Shown: positions 1 through 9,494 of the stretch, piece by piece
How the letters are laid out: each line of letters begins with the position of its first letter
Position numbering within the stretch: position 1 is the stretch's first letter
DNA from: CAUZFZ01 sp963579025
GTDB lineage: Bacteria; Planctomycetota; Planctomycetia; Planctomycetales; Planctomycetaceae
Length of the DNA stretch: 64,000 bases
Assembly: GCA_963579025.1 (NCBI GenBank)
Contig: CAUZFZ010000030.1
Location: 1-64,000 of the forward strand
Reading direction: 5' to 3'
The notes under the pieces: generated by a model
The model's input: the letters and a program-made list of their open reading frames with translations, nothing else
Told to the model about the DNA's origin: nothing
Database searches by the model: none
Translations under genes and position numbers: made by a program

Positions 1-2736
1 TTGTTCGATCACCTCAGCGTACTTCAGAAGTGTGAGGTAGTTTCGGAGGGCGAATCCGTTCCGGGTCAATGACTCGGCCGAAAAATCTCCGCGATACTGC
101 TTCGGAGCAGACGGGTGGACTCCGTCGCGGGAGATGAGGGTCGGCACGTCGTAGCCCTTGAACTGGTTGAACTTGTCGAGTGCTCCGTTCCAGTCGTCGG
201 GCCGTCGTTTCAGGATCTCGGCGTGGTAATCGATCAGGGGAACATCCAGATCGCGCGCAATCGTCCGAGCGACTTCCGCGTACTGCGCCGCCTTGTCAAC
301 GAAACGATGCCGTGGAGGAATCGTACTCAGCAGCACAATCGTCCCGTTATCGAGGCAACGCTGCACAAGCTCGCGTGTCTTTTCCGCGTACTCGGCTTTG
401 GGGACGGAATTCAGATCATTGGTGCCGAACATCACGATGGCGACTTCCGGATTCAACTTCGTCAGCCACGTCGACACATTGCGGTGAGCCCAGCGAATCG
501 TCCGGCCACCCTGGTTTCCGTTCGCTGGACCTTTGCGATCCCAGCAGTCTTCAATCATCCGCGAGCTGACAAGCTGGAACGCCTTGACGACTTCGGGCGA
601 GGCATTGACCCGCTTGTAACGGACGCTCGACCAGAACGCGCGCGAGTCAGTGATTGAGTCGCCAAACTGAGCGAAGATGCCCGGTTTCCCGTCATACTTC
701 GCATGGACTTTCCTCATGGCTGACACCCAGTCAGGAGCATCGCTTTCGCGATCCGGTGAGTCGGGAGTCGATGTCTGTTTCGGTACGTCGCGCTGATCCG
801 TAGCCGCGTCGCTCGGCAATTGCATGGCAATGAAGACGTTCCTCGGTGCCGACGGACAATCGATGCTGTACTTCGCTGGATTCTCAAACGTGAATCGCTT
901 TTCCAGCAACTGACCGTCGATCTCATATCCGTGAGTGACTTCGACCGGTGCCGAGGCTGCGGGCTTTGTGCCCGATGAATGCAGATTGACTCTGACCGCG
1001 TTGACACCTGGATCGCCGATATAGCGGACTCGCACGGACTCAGCGGGTTTGTCGAGCACGACGTCACCGTCCCATCCATAATGCCAATGGTCATTCCAGT
1101 CGGGCACCGACGCCTTGTAGAGCTGTTGCCAGTCATCCGAATCATTGACCGCGTACCAGATTTCGTTGGCCGTCAGCTTCGCCCGATCCCGACGATGTGC
1201 CGCGAAGAACCCACCGAGACTCATCCATTCAATCCGGCGACCCGGTGGAGCTGCAAAGGCCAGTTCCATGTCGCCCTTCACGCGCTGCTGGAATCGATCG
1301 GGTTCATAGTCACTCGGCTCGCGATTCCAATATCGGCTCAACTCATTTCGATCGCCCAGGAACGGCGTCTGCATCCACGGAGTCGTCGCCAGACCGCGTT
1401 TGTCTCCGGTCTTAAAAGTCAGACGGTTGACGCCTTTCTTCAGGCGAGGCAGCGATGCGGGCGCCAACTGCACCCAGGTCCGCATCCGCAGCGATCTGAG
1501 AGCCACGTCGCCACGTTTGCCGGTTAGTGTGAACTTCAGCAGGTACTGATACCGCTCACGCAACCACGGTGTGAGATCGACAGTTCCAGTGATTGATGGT
1601 TCGACCGATGACCATGACCGACCGAAATCCAACGAGATGCTGATGCGAACATCTCCCCGCGCCACGTATTGAACAACGGACGCTTCACTGTCATCGGCGC
1701 GATCACGAAGCTCTCCGACTTTCGGCACGATGACATATGGCGAGTTAACCTCGAAAACGACTTCACCTGTGCCGTCCCGCGCGAGGGTGATCCCTTCTTC
1801 GGTCAGTTCAGCATTCCTGTGATCGAAGACTCCGTCGTCGAAGTCACCGCAGCCTGATTTCAGAACTGGTTCGTATTCGAACAGTCCGTTGCCGTGCGTC
1901 CAGATGCTGAAATTGGCGTGATTGCTTTTGGCTCCGTAGGGCTCGCGAGTCAGCAGCTTCTGCCAGAAGTCGCCGCGAAGGTCTTCGTCCTGATGCGCCC
2001 AACGGCCACCGCGTGGGTGCCACCAGCGAGTAAATGTCTCGCCCTTCCGCAGCCGATAGTCCATCGTCGAGCCGTGCGACGACCAGCCATAAAAGTAATC
2101 AACCGGTTTTTCCGCATAGCCTCGCGCGTACACGGATAGATCGCGATCGTTGGTGAAAAACGGCAGCACTCTTTTTGCGGGACGCGTCCACAGCTCCGGA
2201 TGCTCGACAACGTCGCGCACGCTGGCGATTGTCTTGCCGTCACTCTCGAACAGAACTCGGCGCAAGTCGACGTCGAAGTAGTGCCAGTCGTTGTCATACC
2301 AGACTTCGGTTACGCAGTGATTCGAACCGGGAATCCCAATCGCCCGAGCTTTCTCAAAACCGGTTCCGGCAAAGATACCTGCCGTCGTTGGTCCGAATGC
2401 ACCGCAGAATCCGTAGCCATAGGTGTTCAGCATTTTCACAGGATCGCGGACGACATGGAGCTGCATGTCGCGCCGATCCGGTCCCTCTCGCGCCGGGCTG
2501 AAGTGGAACACGCCCGTCTCGTTGTCAACGAGGTACTTCCAGATCGCCAGCGCCCGTTGCTGCCCTGTGAGGTTATTCCACGCGGAATGTTTCGCGAATG
2601 CCTCAAGCGACGTCGTGTCCGCGACGTGCTCCGAAAGGACCCACGGCGAAGTGACATCCGCCTGCGAATGACTGCAGCAAACGGCCAGCAAACAGGCACC
2701 GAGTCCCGCAGTCAGCAACGGTCGACGATTCTTCAT
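1..2736 (-). CDS. Exported transglutaminase-like / SGNH hydrolase fusion, 3' end cut by window
   Basis: I translated this frame directly. It is open for 912 codons from the ATG at 2734-2736 to base 1, so the C-terminus lies outside the window. A signal peptide of about 26 residues ends near SHSQA. Residues about 30-160 resemble a transglutaminase-like core: C111 in GFCGAF, H140 in SNHCVTEVW, and an Asp in the following FDVD strand would form the Cys-His-Asp triad. A beta-rich middle follows. Residues about 685-900 match the SGNH/GDSL esterase fold: GDSIT (S694), GTND (N773) and DGVHP (D871, H874). An extracytoplasmic role in polysaccharide or peptide processing is inferred. The pairing of a transglutaminase-like module with an SGNH module in one exported chain is unusual; substrates are unknown. 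Confidence 0.8.
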   Translation of the reverse strand, partial: MKNRRPLLTAGLGACLLAVCCSHSQADVTSPWVLSEHVADTTSLEAFAKHSAWNNLTGQQRALAIWKYLVDNETGVFHFSPAREGPDRRDMQLHVVRDPVKMLNTYGYGFCGAFGPTTAGIFAGTGFEKARAIGIPGSNHCVTEVWYDNDWHYFDVDLRRVLFESDGKTIASVRDVVEHPELWTRPAKRVLPFFTNDRDLSVYARGYAEKPVDYFYGWSSHGSTMDYRLRKGETFTRWWHPRGGRWAHQDEDLRGDFWQKLLTREPYGAKSNHANFSIWTHGNGLFEYEPVLKSGCGDFDDGVFDHRNAELTEEGITLARDGTGEVVFEVNSPYVIVPKVGELRDRADDSEASVVQYVARGDVRISISLDFGRSWSSVEPSITGTVDLTPWLRERYQYLLKFTLTGKRGDVALRSLRMRTWVQLAPASLPRLKKGVNRLTFKTGDKRGLATTPWMQTPFLGDRNELSRYWNREPSDYEPDRFQQRVKGDMELAFAAPPGRRIEWMSLGGFFAAHRRDRAKLTANEIWYAVNDSDDWQQLYKASVPDWNDHWHYGWDGDVVLDKPAESVRVRYIGDPGVNAVRVNLHSSGTKPAASAPVEVTHGYEIDGQLLEKRFTFENPAKYSIDCPSAPRNVFIAMQLPSDAATDQRDVPKQTSTPDSPDRESDAPDWVSAMRKVHAKYDGKPGIFAQFGDSITDSRAFWSSVRYKRVNASPEVVKAFQLVSSRMIEDCWDRKGPANGNQGGRTIRWAHRNVSTWLTKLNPEVAIVMFGTNDLNSVPKAEYAEKTRELVQRCLDNGTIVLLSTIPPRHRFVDKAAQYAEVARTIARDLDVPLIDYHAEILKRRPDDWNGALDKFNQFKGYDVPTLISRDGVHPSAPKQYRGDFSAESLTRNGFALRNYLTLLKYAEVIEQ

Positions 2737-2996
2737 GGCGTGACCTCCAACGGGGGACGAGCAGTCTCAGCCGTAATTCAGGTGCGTCAGTTGTCTTCAT
2801 CGCTATCGACGCAACCACGACGGTACCTGGACGAGATGTTTCAAAAGCTATCCGCCTGACTCCGCGAGAGTCAATCGGCCCAATTCGTTCTGCAGGGTCG
2901 CCATATCAACCGGCCTTCAGTATGCCTGGCAATTCGACAGACGCGAGCGGCGTCAGATCGGAAAGTCGACTCGAACTCTTCGAAGGAATTGCACTG

Positions 2997-4223
2997 ATGA
3001 AAAACACTCAACGGAATTCACCCAGGCCGCTGGCTCGCCGCGATCTGCTGGCCGGTTTCGGGGCTGCTGCCGCGGGCCTGGCGTTCACGAACGAGGTTGT
3101 GGGGGACGAACAGAATCCTGCGACACAGGTTCTCGATCGTTCGTCGAGTATTCGCATCTCGGGCATGAAGGCGTATTGGGTTGGTCCAATTGTGTATGTG
3201 AAAATCGAGACCAATCACGGGGTCAGCGGCTGGGGTGACCTCAAGGGGGTCGATCCGCGAGTCGCACGAGTTCTGGTGCAATCGTTGTTTGAGCTGATCG
3301 ATGGCGAGAACCCCACACGTATCGAGCACATCTGGCAGAAGTTGTATCGAGCGCATCGCGATATGCGCGGCGGTGCCCTGATGGTGCATACGATCGCCGC
3401 GATCGACATCGCGTTGTGGGACCTTGCCGGCAAGTTGTGGAACGTGCCGGTGTACCGACTTCTGGGTGGTCCGACACGCGACCGCATTCGCGTCTATCAC
3501 ACGCCGAAAGCTCAGAAGGTGCCGCCGCACGGTATCTACGAGCACTCCGGCACACCGGTCGACATTGACCGCATGGTGCAGGCGATTGCCCGCGCGCGGG
3601 AAAACGTGGGGCCGGACGGAGCCGTGATGTTCGACGCTCATTCGGCCGTACCACCGGCGACGCTGATTCAACTCGCCGCCGCGATCAAACCGTACGACGT
3701 GATGTTCATTGAAGAACCCGCGGTGCCGGGCAACATCGAAGTCTTCAAACGAATCAAAGAGCAGATTGCGATCCCGTTGGCGACGGGTGAGCGCGATCGC
3801 ACCATCTGGGGAGTCATGCCTTATTTGCAGGAGGGCTGCATCGACATCCTGCAGCCGGACTGTTGCCACACCGGTGGCATCAGCCAGATGAAAAAGATCG
3901 CGACGGTGGCCGAGGCGTACTTCGTGCCCCTCGCCCCGCACTGCACGGCCACGTTCCTGGGGATCTCGGCGAGCCTGCATGTGGCTTCGTCGATTCCGTT
4001 CCTGCTGATCCACGAGTTCTATCCACAGAACGCCGGATTCAACGTGCCGGGCGTGACTCGCATGGAGTACGAAGTCGACAAGGACGGCTACGTCAGCCTG
4101 CCCCCAGGGCCTGGTCTGGGCGTTGAAGTCGACGAAGCGAAACTCGAAACGGAGTCCCGCAAACCTCAGAAGTACCGCTGGCCGGGAGCAACTCTCAAGG
4201 ACGGATCCATCGCGGACTATTGA
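2997..4223 (+). CDS. Tat-exported enolase-superfamily (mandelate racemase/galactonate or mannonate dehydratase-like) protein
   Basis: 408 residues. The ATG at 2997 is preferred to an upstream in-frame codon at 2922 because AAGGA lies 9 bases upstream and the protein then opens with a twin-arginine signal (ARRDLLAGFG, hydrophobic stretch, cleavage near residue 35-40). The rest is a complete mandelate racemase/muconate lactonizing enzyme fold. The metal ligands are D213 (FDAH), E239 (FIEEP) and E265 (TGERD), with H215 and H315 (APHCTAT) placed as catalytic bases. The D-x-H arrangement fits the sugar-acid dehydratase subgroup (GalD/ManD-like). Sugar-acid dehydration in the periplasm is inferred; the exact substrate cannot be read from sequence. 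It diverges from the transglutaminase/SGNH gene and converges on oadA with an 18-base gap. Confidence 0.85.
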   Translation: MKNTQRNSPRPLARRDLLAGFGAAAAGLAFTNEVVGDEQNPATQVLDRSSSIRISGMKAYWVGPIVYVKIETNHGVSGWGDLKGVDPRVARVLVQSLFELIDGENPTRIEHIWQKLYRAHRDMRGGALMVHTIAAIDIALWDLAGKLWNVPVYRLLGGPTRDRIRVYHTPKAQKVPPHGIYEHSGTPVDIDRMVQAIARARENVGPDGAVMFDAHSAVPPATLIQLAAAIKPYDVMFIEEPAVPGNIEVFKRIKEQIAIPLATGERDRTIWGVMPYLQEGCIDILQPDCCHTGGISQMKKIATVAEAYFVPLAPHCTATFLGISASLHVASSIPFLLIHEFYPQNAGFNVPGVTRMEYEVDKDGYVSLPPGPGLGVEVDEAKLETESRKPQKYRWPGATLKDGSIADY

Positions 4224-4241
4224 GAGGATCCCCTGTTCGGA

Positions 4242-6068
4242 TCACGCGATCGCCGCGAGTACATCACCCGTTCCGACCTGGTCTCCGGCCGATACGTTGA
4301 CACTGGCGATGGTGCCGCCGACTGGGGCCGTGACTTCCATTTCCATTTTCATGGCTTCGAGCACGAGGATTGGATCGCCCTCGTTCACTGAGTCGCCGGG
4401 GTTCGCCACGACGCGCACGACTTTGCCTGGCATTTGCGCCGACACATCTGTTGCGGGTCCTGACGTGGCAGCGGGAGCCGCAGGTCCGTCGCTCGCGCCA
4501 CTGTCTGCAACACCGACCTGATAGGCCTGGCCGTTGACAAGCGCCGTTCCTCCGTCGATCCGCACCGAATACGACTTGCCATTAACGGACACGGTGTAAT
4601 TGCCGCTGGTCGATGCCGGAGCCGCTGCGGTGCTTGCAGCCGGAGCGGGGGCTTCTTTCGCAGACCGGTCAATCTTGCGCACGCCGACCTCAGCATCACC
4701 TTTCAGGAAGGCGACGCCTTTGTCCTTGCAGGCCGCCACGATGAAGATGTTCTCGTCCGTCGTGGGCAGACCCTCGTCTTCCAGACGCTTGCGCGCCGGT
4801 GCCATGCCCTTGGTCGGGTCGGCGTCGTTCAGTTCCAGCGGCGGAGTGGTGGTTGGTTCGAGTTCCAGTTGCTCGCCAGCCAGCTTGACGATTTCCGGAT
4901 CCGGTGGAACGGGGGTCTTGCCAAAGTAACCGAGAACCATTTTGCCATATGGCTCGGCGATCTTCTTCCACGGGCCGAACATCACATTATTCAACGCCTG
5001 TTGAACGTAAAACTGCGACACCGGAGTGACCGACGTTCCGAAACCGCCGCGTTTTACAACATCGCTCATCGCGCGAATCAGGTCCGGGTATTTATCCATG
5101 ATGCCGTTGTCGCGCATCATCTGCGTGTTGGCCGTCAGGGCTCCGCCTGGCATCGGGCTCCACGGGATAAGAGGCTCGACGGTCGTTGCTTCCGGCGGCA
5201 GGAAGTAGTCGGCCATCTGGTCCTTGAAGACTTCTTCGGCGTCGCGGACCTTGTCGATATCGATGTCCAGGTCGTAGTCCATGCCGCGGAGCGCGTGCCA
5301 CATCACGAGGATGTCCGGCTGGCAGGTTCCGCCGGAACACGGTGCCATCGAAAGGTCGATCGCGTCGGCTCCCGCGTCGAGTGCCGCGATGTTGGCCTGT
5401 ACCGAGATGCCAGCCGTCTCGTGCGTGTGAAAATGGATGAACGTGCCGTCGGGCAGCATCTTGCGGGCACGCTTAATGGTTTCGTGGACTTTGGACGGAA
5501 CGGCTGTGCCGGAGGCGTCCTTGAAACACACCGAGTCGTAGGGGATGCCGGCATCGAGAATCTGGCGCAGCACGCCTTCGTAGAAATCCGCGTCGTGTGC
5601 ACCGGAGCAGCCGGGCGGCAGTTCCATCAGCGTGATCACGACCTGGTGCTTCAGCCCGGCATCAGCAATGCACTGTCCGCTGTAAACCAGGTTGTTGACA
5701 TCATTGAGCGCATCGAAGTTTCGGATCGTGGTCATGCCGTGTTTCTTGAACAGGTCGGCATGCAGTTTGACGATGTCGCTGGGCTGCGATTCGAGGCCAA
5801 CGACGTTCACACCACGAGACAATGTCTGCAGGTTGGCATCCGGACCGGCGGTTGTCCGGAACGCGTCCATCATGTCGAACGCGTCTTCGTTGCAATAAAA
5901 GTACAACGACTGGAAGCGCGCACCACCGCCTGCTTCGAAGTAATTGAGTCCGGCGTCCCGCGCGGCTTCGAGTGCCGGCAGAAAGTCTTTGGTAAAAACA
6001 CGGGCTCCATAGACCGACTGAAAGCCGTCCCGGAACGCCGTACACATGAAGGTGACTTTTTTCGACAC
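4242..6068 (-). CDS. oadA: Oxaloacetate/methylmalonyl-CoA-type decarboxylase alpha subunit with biotinyl domain
   Basis: 608 residues. An N-terminal carboxyltransferase TIM barrel holds the metal-site Asp in AFRDGFQS, the carboxylated-Lys region VCFKDASG and the two-His motif HFHTHETAG. The PYC_OADA conserved domain follows. The C-terminus is a biotinyl-lipoyl carrier with the biotinylation motif EAMKMEME, joined by an Ala/Pro/Ser-rich linker. The first strand reads MCTAFRD where the family usually has D-x-T-x-RD, a small departure. With oadB and oadG on the same strand it should form a membrane Na+ pump that couples decarboxylation of oxaloacetate (or a related beta-keto acid) to sodium export. 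Substrate specificity is not decided by sequence alone. Confidence 0.9.
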   Translation of the reverse strand: MSKKVTFMCTAFRDGFQSVYGARVFTKDFLPALEAARDAGLNYFEAGGGARFQSLYFYCNEDAFDMMDAFRTTAGPDANLQTLSRGVNVVGLESQPSDIVKLHADLFKKHGMTTIRNFDALNDVNNLVYSGQCIADAGLKHQVVITLMELPPGCSGAHDADFYEGVLRQILDAGIPYDSVCFKDASGTAVPSKVHETIKRARKMLPDGTFIHFHTHETAGISVQANIAALDAGADAIDLSMAPCSGGTCQPDILVMWHALRGMDYDLDIDIDKVRDAEEVFKDQMADYFLPPEATTVEPLIPWSPMPGGALTANTQMMRDNGIMDKYPDLIRAMSDVVKRGGFGTSVTPVSQFYVQQALNNVMFGPWKKIAEPYGKMVLGYFGKTPVPPDPEIVKLAGEQLELEPTTTPPLELNDADPTKGMAPARKRLEDEGLPTTDENIFIVAACKDKGVAFLKGDAEVGVRKIDRSAKEAPAPAASTAAAPASTSGNYTVSVNGKSYSVRIDGGTALVNGQAYQVGVADSGASDGPAAPAATSGPATDVSAQMPGKVVRVVANPGDSVNEGDPILVLEAMKMEMEVTAPVGGTIASVNVSAGDQVGTGDVLAAIA

Positions 6069-6092
6069 GTCTATGACCTCTTAACACTCGTG

Positions 6093-6204
6093 CCGACGCT
6101 CTGCGTCGGAACACACCGTGGGACGCTCTGCGTCCCGTAATTGAACGAATGCCTGACGGGACGCGGAGAGTCCTGTCAGGCATTCCAACGCAGAGCGTTG
6201 GAAC
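6093..6204. repeat. Cluster of triloop palindromes plus a 14-bp hairpin
   Basis: Between oadA and oadB there are three short perfect hairpins with three-base loops: CCGACGC-TCT-GCGTCGG (6093-6109), GGGACGC-TCT-GCGTCCC (6120-6136) and TTCCAACGC-AGA-GCGTTGGAA (6183-6203). The arms differ but both sides change together. A longer hairpin at 6149-6183 has 14-base arms (ATGCCTGACGGGAC and its complement with one G-T pair) and a 7-base loop. They may act as REP-like elements or mRNA processing and attenuation sites between the two subunit genes. Confidence 0.75.
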
Positions 6205-6210
6205 GAGTTG

Positions 6211-7386
6211 TTACTTCGCCAGCACTGACCACAGCACACCGGCTGCTACCGCCGAGCCGATGACACCGGCGACATTTGGCGCCATGGCATGCATGAGTAA
6301 ATGGTTGTTCGGATCTTCGGCCTGACCAACCATTTGAACAACGCGGGCGGAATCGGGTACTGCCGAAACTCCCGCAGCGCCGATCAGTGGATTAATCTTA
6401 TCCTTCAGAAACAGATTCATGAACTTCGCAAAGAGCACTCCGCCGGCAGTGGCGATGGCGAATGAGACGGCTCCCAGAGCGAAGATCAGCAGCGAATCTG
6501 CCTTCAGGAACGTGTCTGCTTTCGTACTGGCTCCGACGCAGAAGCCGAGCAGGATCGTCACGATGTCGATCAATGCGTGACGTGCCGTATTCGCGAGTCG
6601 CTCGGTAACACCGCACTCCTTCATCAGATTGCCGAAGAACAGCATCCCGATGAGGACCAGCGAAGCGGGGGCGATCATCGCGCAGATCAGAAAGGCCGCC
6701 ACCGGGAAGATAATGCGTTCGCGCTTCGAAACATTTCGCGGAGGCGCCATGCGGATCAGGCGTTCTTCACGCGTCGTCAACAGCTTCATGATCGGCGGCT
6801 GAATGACCGGAACGAGAGCCATATACGAATACGCTGCAATCGCGATGGCCCCCAGTAGATGCGGGGCGAGCTGAGTGGATAGAAAGATGGCCGTCGGTCC
6901 GTCGGCTCCGCCGATGATGCCAATTGACCCGGCCTCGGTATCAGCGAATCCCATCCACAGAGCGCCCAGGAATGTGAGAAACACGCCAATCTGAGCGGCC
7001 GCCCCGAGCAGCACCAGTCGCGGGTTGGAAAGCATCGTCGAGAAGTCGGTCATCGCGCCGATGCCGAGGAAGATCAGCGGCGGGAAGATGCCTTGCGCGA
7101 CTCCGAAATACAGATAACTCAGCACGCTGCCGGGTTTGATGACGATCTCACCGTTTTCCAGCACGACTCTCGCGCTGTCGTAAACGGTCAGGGACATGTT
7201 GGACATGACCGGGATATTGCCGACGACGACTCCCATGCCGATAGGAACGAGCAACAGCGGCTCGTAATGTTTCACGATACCAAGCGTGATGAACACCAGT
7301 CCGATGATGATCATCAGAAGGTGTTCCGGGGCGTCCGCCATGAGGGCGAAGCCGGTGGACCGCAGGAATTCGAAGAGGATGTCCAT
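6211..7386 (-). CDS. oadB: Sodium-pump decarboxylase beta subunit
   Basis: 391 residues, about 9-11 transmembrane helices. It carries the family-diagnostic segment GGADGPTAIFLST, whose Asp is a known sodium-site residue in this family, followed by the helix ending VPVIQPPIMK. The C-terminal part (GFCVGAST, FLKDKINPLIGAAGVSAVP, MHAMAPNVAGVIGS) also matches OadB/MmdB/GcdB. It is the membrane subunit that decarboxylates carboxybiotin on the alpha subunit and moves Na+. It lies between oadG (72 bases upstream) and oadA (142 bases downstream). No strong Shine-Dalgarno precedes the ATG at 7386. Confidence 0.92.
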   Translation of the reverse strand: MDILFEFLRSTGFALMADAPEHLLMIIIGLVFITLGIVKHYEPLLLVPIGMGVVVGNIPVMSNMSLTVYDSARVVLENGEIVIKPGSVLSYLYFGVAQGIFPPLIFLGIGAMTDFSTMLSNPRLVLLGAAAQIGVFLTFLGALWMGFADTEAGSIGIIGGADGPTAIFLSTQLAPHLLGAIAIAAYSYMALVPVIQPPIMKLLTTREERLIRMAPPRNVSKRERIIFPVAAFLICAMIAPASLVLIGMLFFGNLMKECGVTERLANTARHALIDIVTILLGFCVGASTKADTFLKADSLLIFALGAVSFAIATAGGVLFAKFMNLFLKDKINPLIGAAGVSAVPDSARVVQMVGQAEDPNNHLLMHAMAPNVAGVIGSAVAAGVLWSVLAK

Positions 7387-7458
7387 CGAGTCGACTGGTT
7401 AGAGAAATTGATCGCGGAAGACTGACTGAAGAATGGCGGGACTTCCCCCGCCGTTGCA

Positions 7459-7752
7459 CTACGGTCCGCCGTGATGACGGTGCAGGGCGGCTCCGATCGC
7501 CGCCACGATTTCGTCATCGCCGGCACGCACCCTTGCGAGTGGGGGTGCTGCGGGCTGAGACGCGGGTTCCGGGAAAACTTTACTCAGCACTCGTAGCATC
7601 CTTGGGAGCAGTGCCAGGAACAGACTGATCAATGACAAAGCGACGAATACGATCGACATCCCGGTGATGGCAATTGCGTAGCCACGTGCGTCAATGATGT
7701 TCTGCAGATTGAATCTGGAAATCGTCTCAGCGCTGTTGGCAAGGACAGACAT
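7459..7752 (-). CDS. oadG: Sodium-pump decarboxylase gamma subunit
   Basis: 97 residues with one transmembrane segment at about 27-50 (YAIAITGMSIVFVALSLISL), typical of OadG, followed by a Pro/Ala-rich linker and a soluble tail (GDDEIVAAIGAALHRH). That tail pattern, DEIVAAIAAAL, is seen in OadG-type subunits. It is the first gene of the oadG-oadB-oadA operon. In characterised systems the gamma subunit assembles the complex and its tail contacts the alpha subunit. Confidence 0.85.
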   Translation of the reverse strand: MSVLANSAETISRFNLQNIIDARGYAIAITGMSIVFVALSLISLFLALLPRMLRVLSKVFPEPASQPAAPPLARVRAGDDEIVAAIGAALHRHHGGP

Positions 7753-7969
7753 GGAGTCCGGACGGTGCTGGGATGTGATTTACTTCGTCCCGCTGATTTG
7801 AGCGGCTGCGTACGTCGAGCGCGAGACGAAAACGTGGGATGCCGGGCAAATTAGCAAAATCCGGTTGTCTGTAAAGCGGTCCAGACGGGCATGTACGAGA
7901 CGCGTGGGCGTCGCTGATCAGCTCCCTTGCCGGAACTGCGCGGAGCTTGTTCCGGCCTACATTCGGCGA

Positions 7970-8659
7970 TCAGTCGCCAGTCCGCACTTCCACGATGATC
8001 CCGCCCAAACGCAGCAGGCGATGCACGCGGCTGAACCATAACTCCTGGGCCCACTCCAGACCGCAACGACTGCATTCGTCCTGCAGCTCGGTGCGCTGGA
8101 AGGTGCGGCATTTCCAGAGTCGGCTCGACATGGCGCCAAATACGGTGTTTTCCGTACACTGCAACAGGATACGCCCGCCGGGTTTGACGACCCGAGAAAG
8201 TTCGCGCAGACCGGGCTCGGGATCCGGCAGGTATTCCAGCACCCAGCCGCAAGTGGCACAGTCGAACGTGTCATCGGCAAACGGGAGCTGGGTCAGATCA
8301 GCCGAGACGAACGACAGACGCGGATCATCAAACCGTCGCGAGGCGCGACGCAGCATCTCCGCCGACAGGTCGGTCGCGACAATCTCGGAGTCGTGCTCGG
8401 CGTGTCGCAGCAGATGTGTCAGCAGTTGTCCGGCTCCGGAACCGACGTCCAGGATTCGCTGACAGTCCTGCAACGGGAATCCACCACGACGGAAGAAACG
8501 CGACGCGAGCGGCTCGTGCAGGCTGACGATGCTCGCCGATCGAAGAAAACGGCCCGCGATGCCTGAGTAATGGCGATGCACGCTGTCACGATACTGCTCG
8601 TAAGGCGCGCGCTGGTAGCCACGGTATCGCAAGCGTTCCGAAATCAACTTCTGAATCAC
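7970..8659 (-). CDS. Class I SAM-dependent methyltransferase
   Basis: 229 residues. Motif I is ILDVGSGAGQLL at about residues 65-76, the acidic strand is IVATDLSAEML, and motif II is FDCATCGWVLEYLPDPEPGLRELSRVVKPGGRILL, here described only by its D-P-E and G-G-R elements. This is the Methyltransf_11 (UbiE-like) layout. The N-terminal 60 residues are charged and may form a substrate cap. It is a single gene with 217 bases to oadG. The substrate cannot be predicted. Confidence 0.85.
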   Translation of the reverse strand: MIQKLISERLRYRGYQRAPYEQYRDSVHRHYSGIAGRFLRSASIVSLHEPLASRFFRRGGFPLQDCQRILDVGSGAGQLLTHLLRHAEHDSEIVATDLSAEMLRRASRRFDDPRLSFVSADLTQLPFADDTFDCATCGWVLEYLPDPEPGLRELSRVVKPGGRILLQCTENTVFGAMSSRLWKCRTFQRTELQDECSRCGLEWAQELWFSRVHRLLRLGGIIVEVRTGD

Positions 8660-9040
8660 GTGACAGTCCCAGAGAAAATCGCCTGACCACGAATCCCGGA
8701 TGCAGCGGCTCGCCAGCGAATCATCGCGATTCAGGCGACTCCGACTGGCGGTTTATGCGGCGTGGTCTTCGGCGGGAATTGAATCGCCCATGTGTGTGTA
8801 CGGATGCGGCACGAGTCTGGCGATGGGCTCTGAGTGCGTCAAACGTGCAGAGCAGCCATCGTCCAGCCCTGTCACGGAGCTGGGGCCGGATCGGGTCTCC
8901 AACTCAAATCGCGTCCAGATGACCGGTCTCAGACAGAAGTTGAAGTGGATCCGGAATCCGCGATATGATCGCCGCGTCTGACAGATTCGACACGAAGGAT
9001 CCCGAGTCGCATTGTTTTCCCGTATTCACGGAGCACGGAC
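8660..9040. other. Intergenic region between methyltransferase and flgM-like gene
   Basis: 381 bases between two divergent genes. Short open frames here have no codon or domain character and are rejected. The last 60 bases should hold the flgM-like promoter and leader. A GGAG at about 9030 sits before the ATG at 9041. I see no convincing -10/-35 pair or RNA motif. Confidence 0.5.
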
Positions 9041-9340
9041 ATGGAAGTCAACAGTCTTGGACCCGTCAGTGGTGGATCACCGATTCGCCGGACGACTCCA
9101 CCAATAGCCGCGTCTCCCCCGGGAGCACCGGCGGTGGGTGCAGCCCGGCCCGTCGCGCCAACTGACGAGTTGGAACTGAGTTCCGTCAATTCGACCAGCA
9201 ACAGCGTGGACCTCAACAGTGAGTTCCGGTCGCAACGGCTGGCTCGAATTCAGCAGCAGATTGCTGATGGCACCTACGAAACCGCTCAGAAGCTGGACGT
9301 TGCGGTGGATCGGATGCTCGATCGGTTGCTGGGCGAATAA
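9041..9340 (+). CDS. flgM: FlgM-like anti-sigma-28 factor
   Basis: 99 residues. The first half is Pro/Ala/Ser-rich and probably disordered. The C-terminal 35 residues (RLARIQQQIADGTY followed by AQKLDVAVDRMLDRLL) match the FlgM pattern of two amphipathic helices that bind flagellar sigma-28. The start ATG has GGAG about 7 bases upstream. Low-complexity N-terminus plus C-terminal FlgM helices is normal for the family. No flagellar structural gene is in the window, so the link to motility is by family only. Confidence 0.75.
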   Translation: MEVNSLGPVSGGSPIRRTTPPIAASPPGAPAVGAARPVAPTDELELSSVNSTSNSVDLNSEFRSQRLARIQQQIADGTYETAQKLDVAVDRMLDRLLGE

Positions 9341-9494
9341 ACTCGACTGCCGAATCTGACAGCCAGTGTCGGGAGCCATGCGGCTCCGGTGGAAGCCGGA
9401 TCGCGGGACTCCCGTTGTTTTGCGCGCAGGCCATCAGATTGATCTGCAAAGACGAGGCGCCATTGCGTCGACGCTTCGATATCGGGAGTTCCGA

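Noticed and set aside
3018..4013. 331-codon minus-strand open frame opposite the enolase-superfamily gene
   Set aside because: Shadow frame; all metal-site motifs are on the plus strand.
4869..6140. 423-codon plus-strand open frame opposite oadA
   Set aside because: The minus strand encodes an unmistakable decarboxylase alpha subunit; the plus frame has no recognisable domain.
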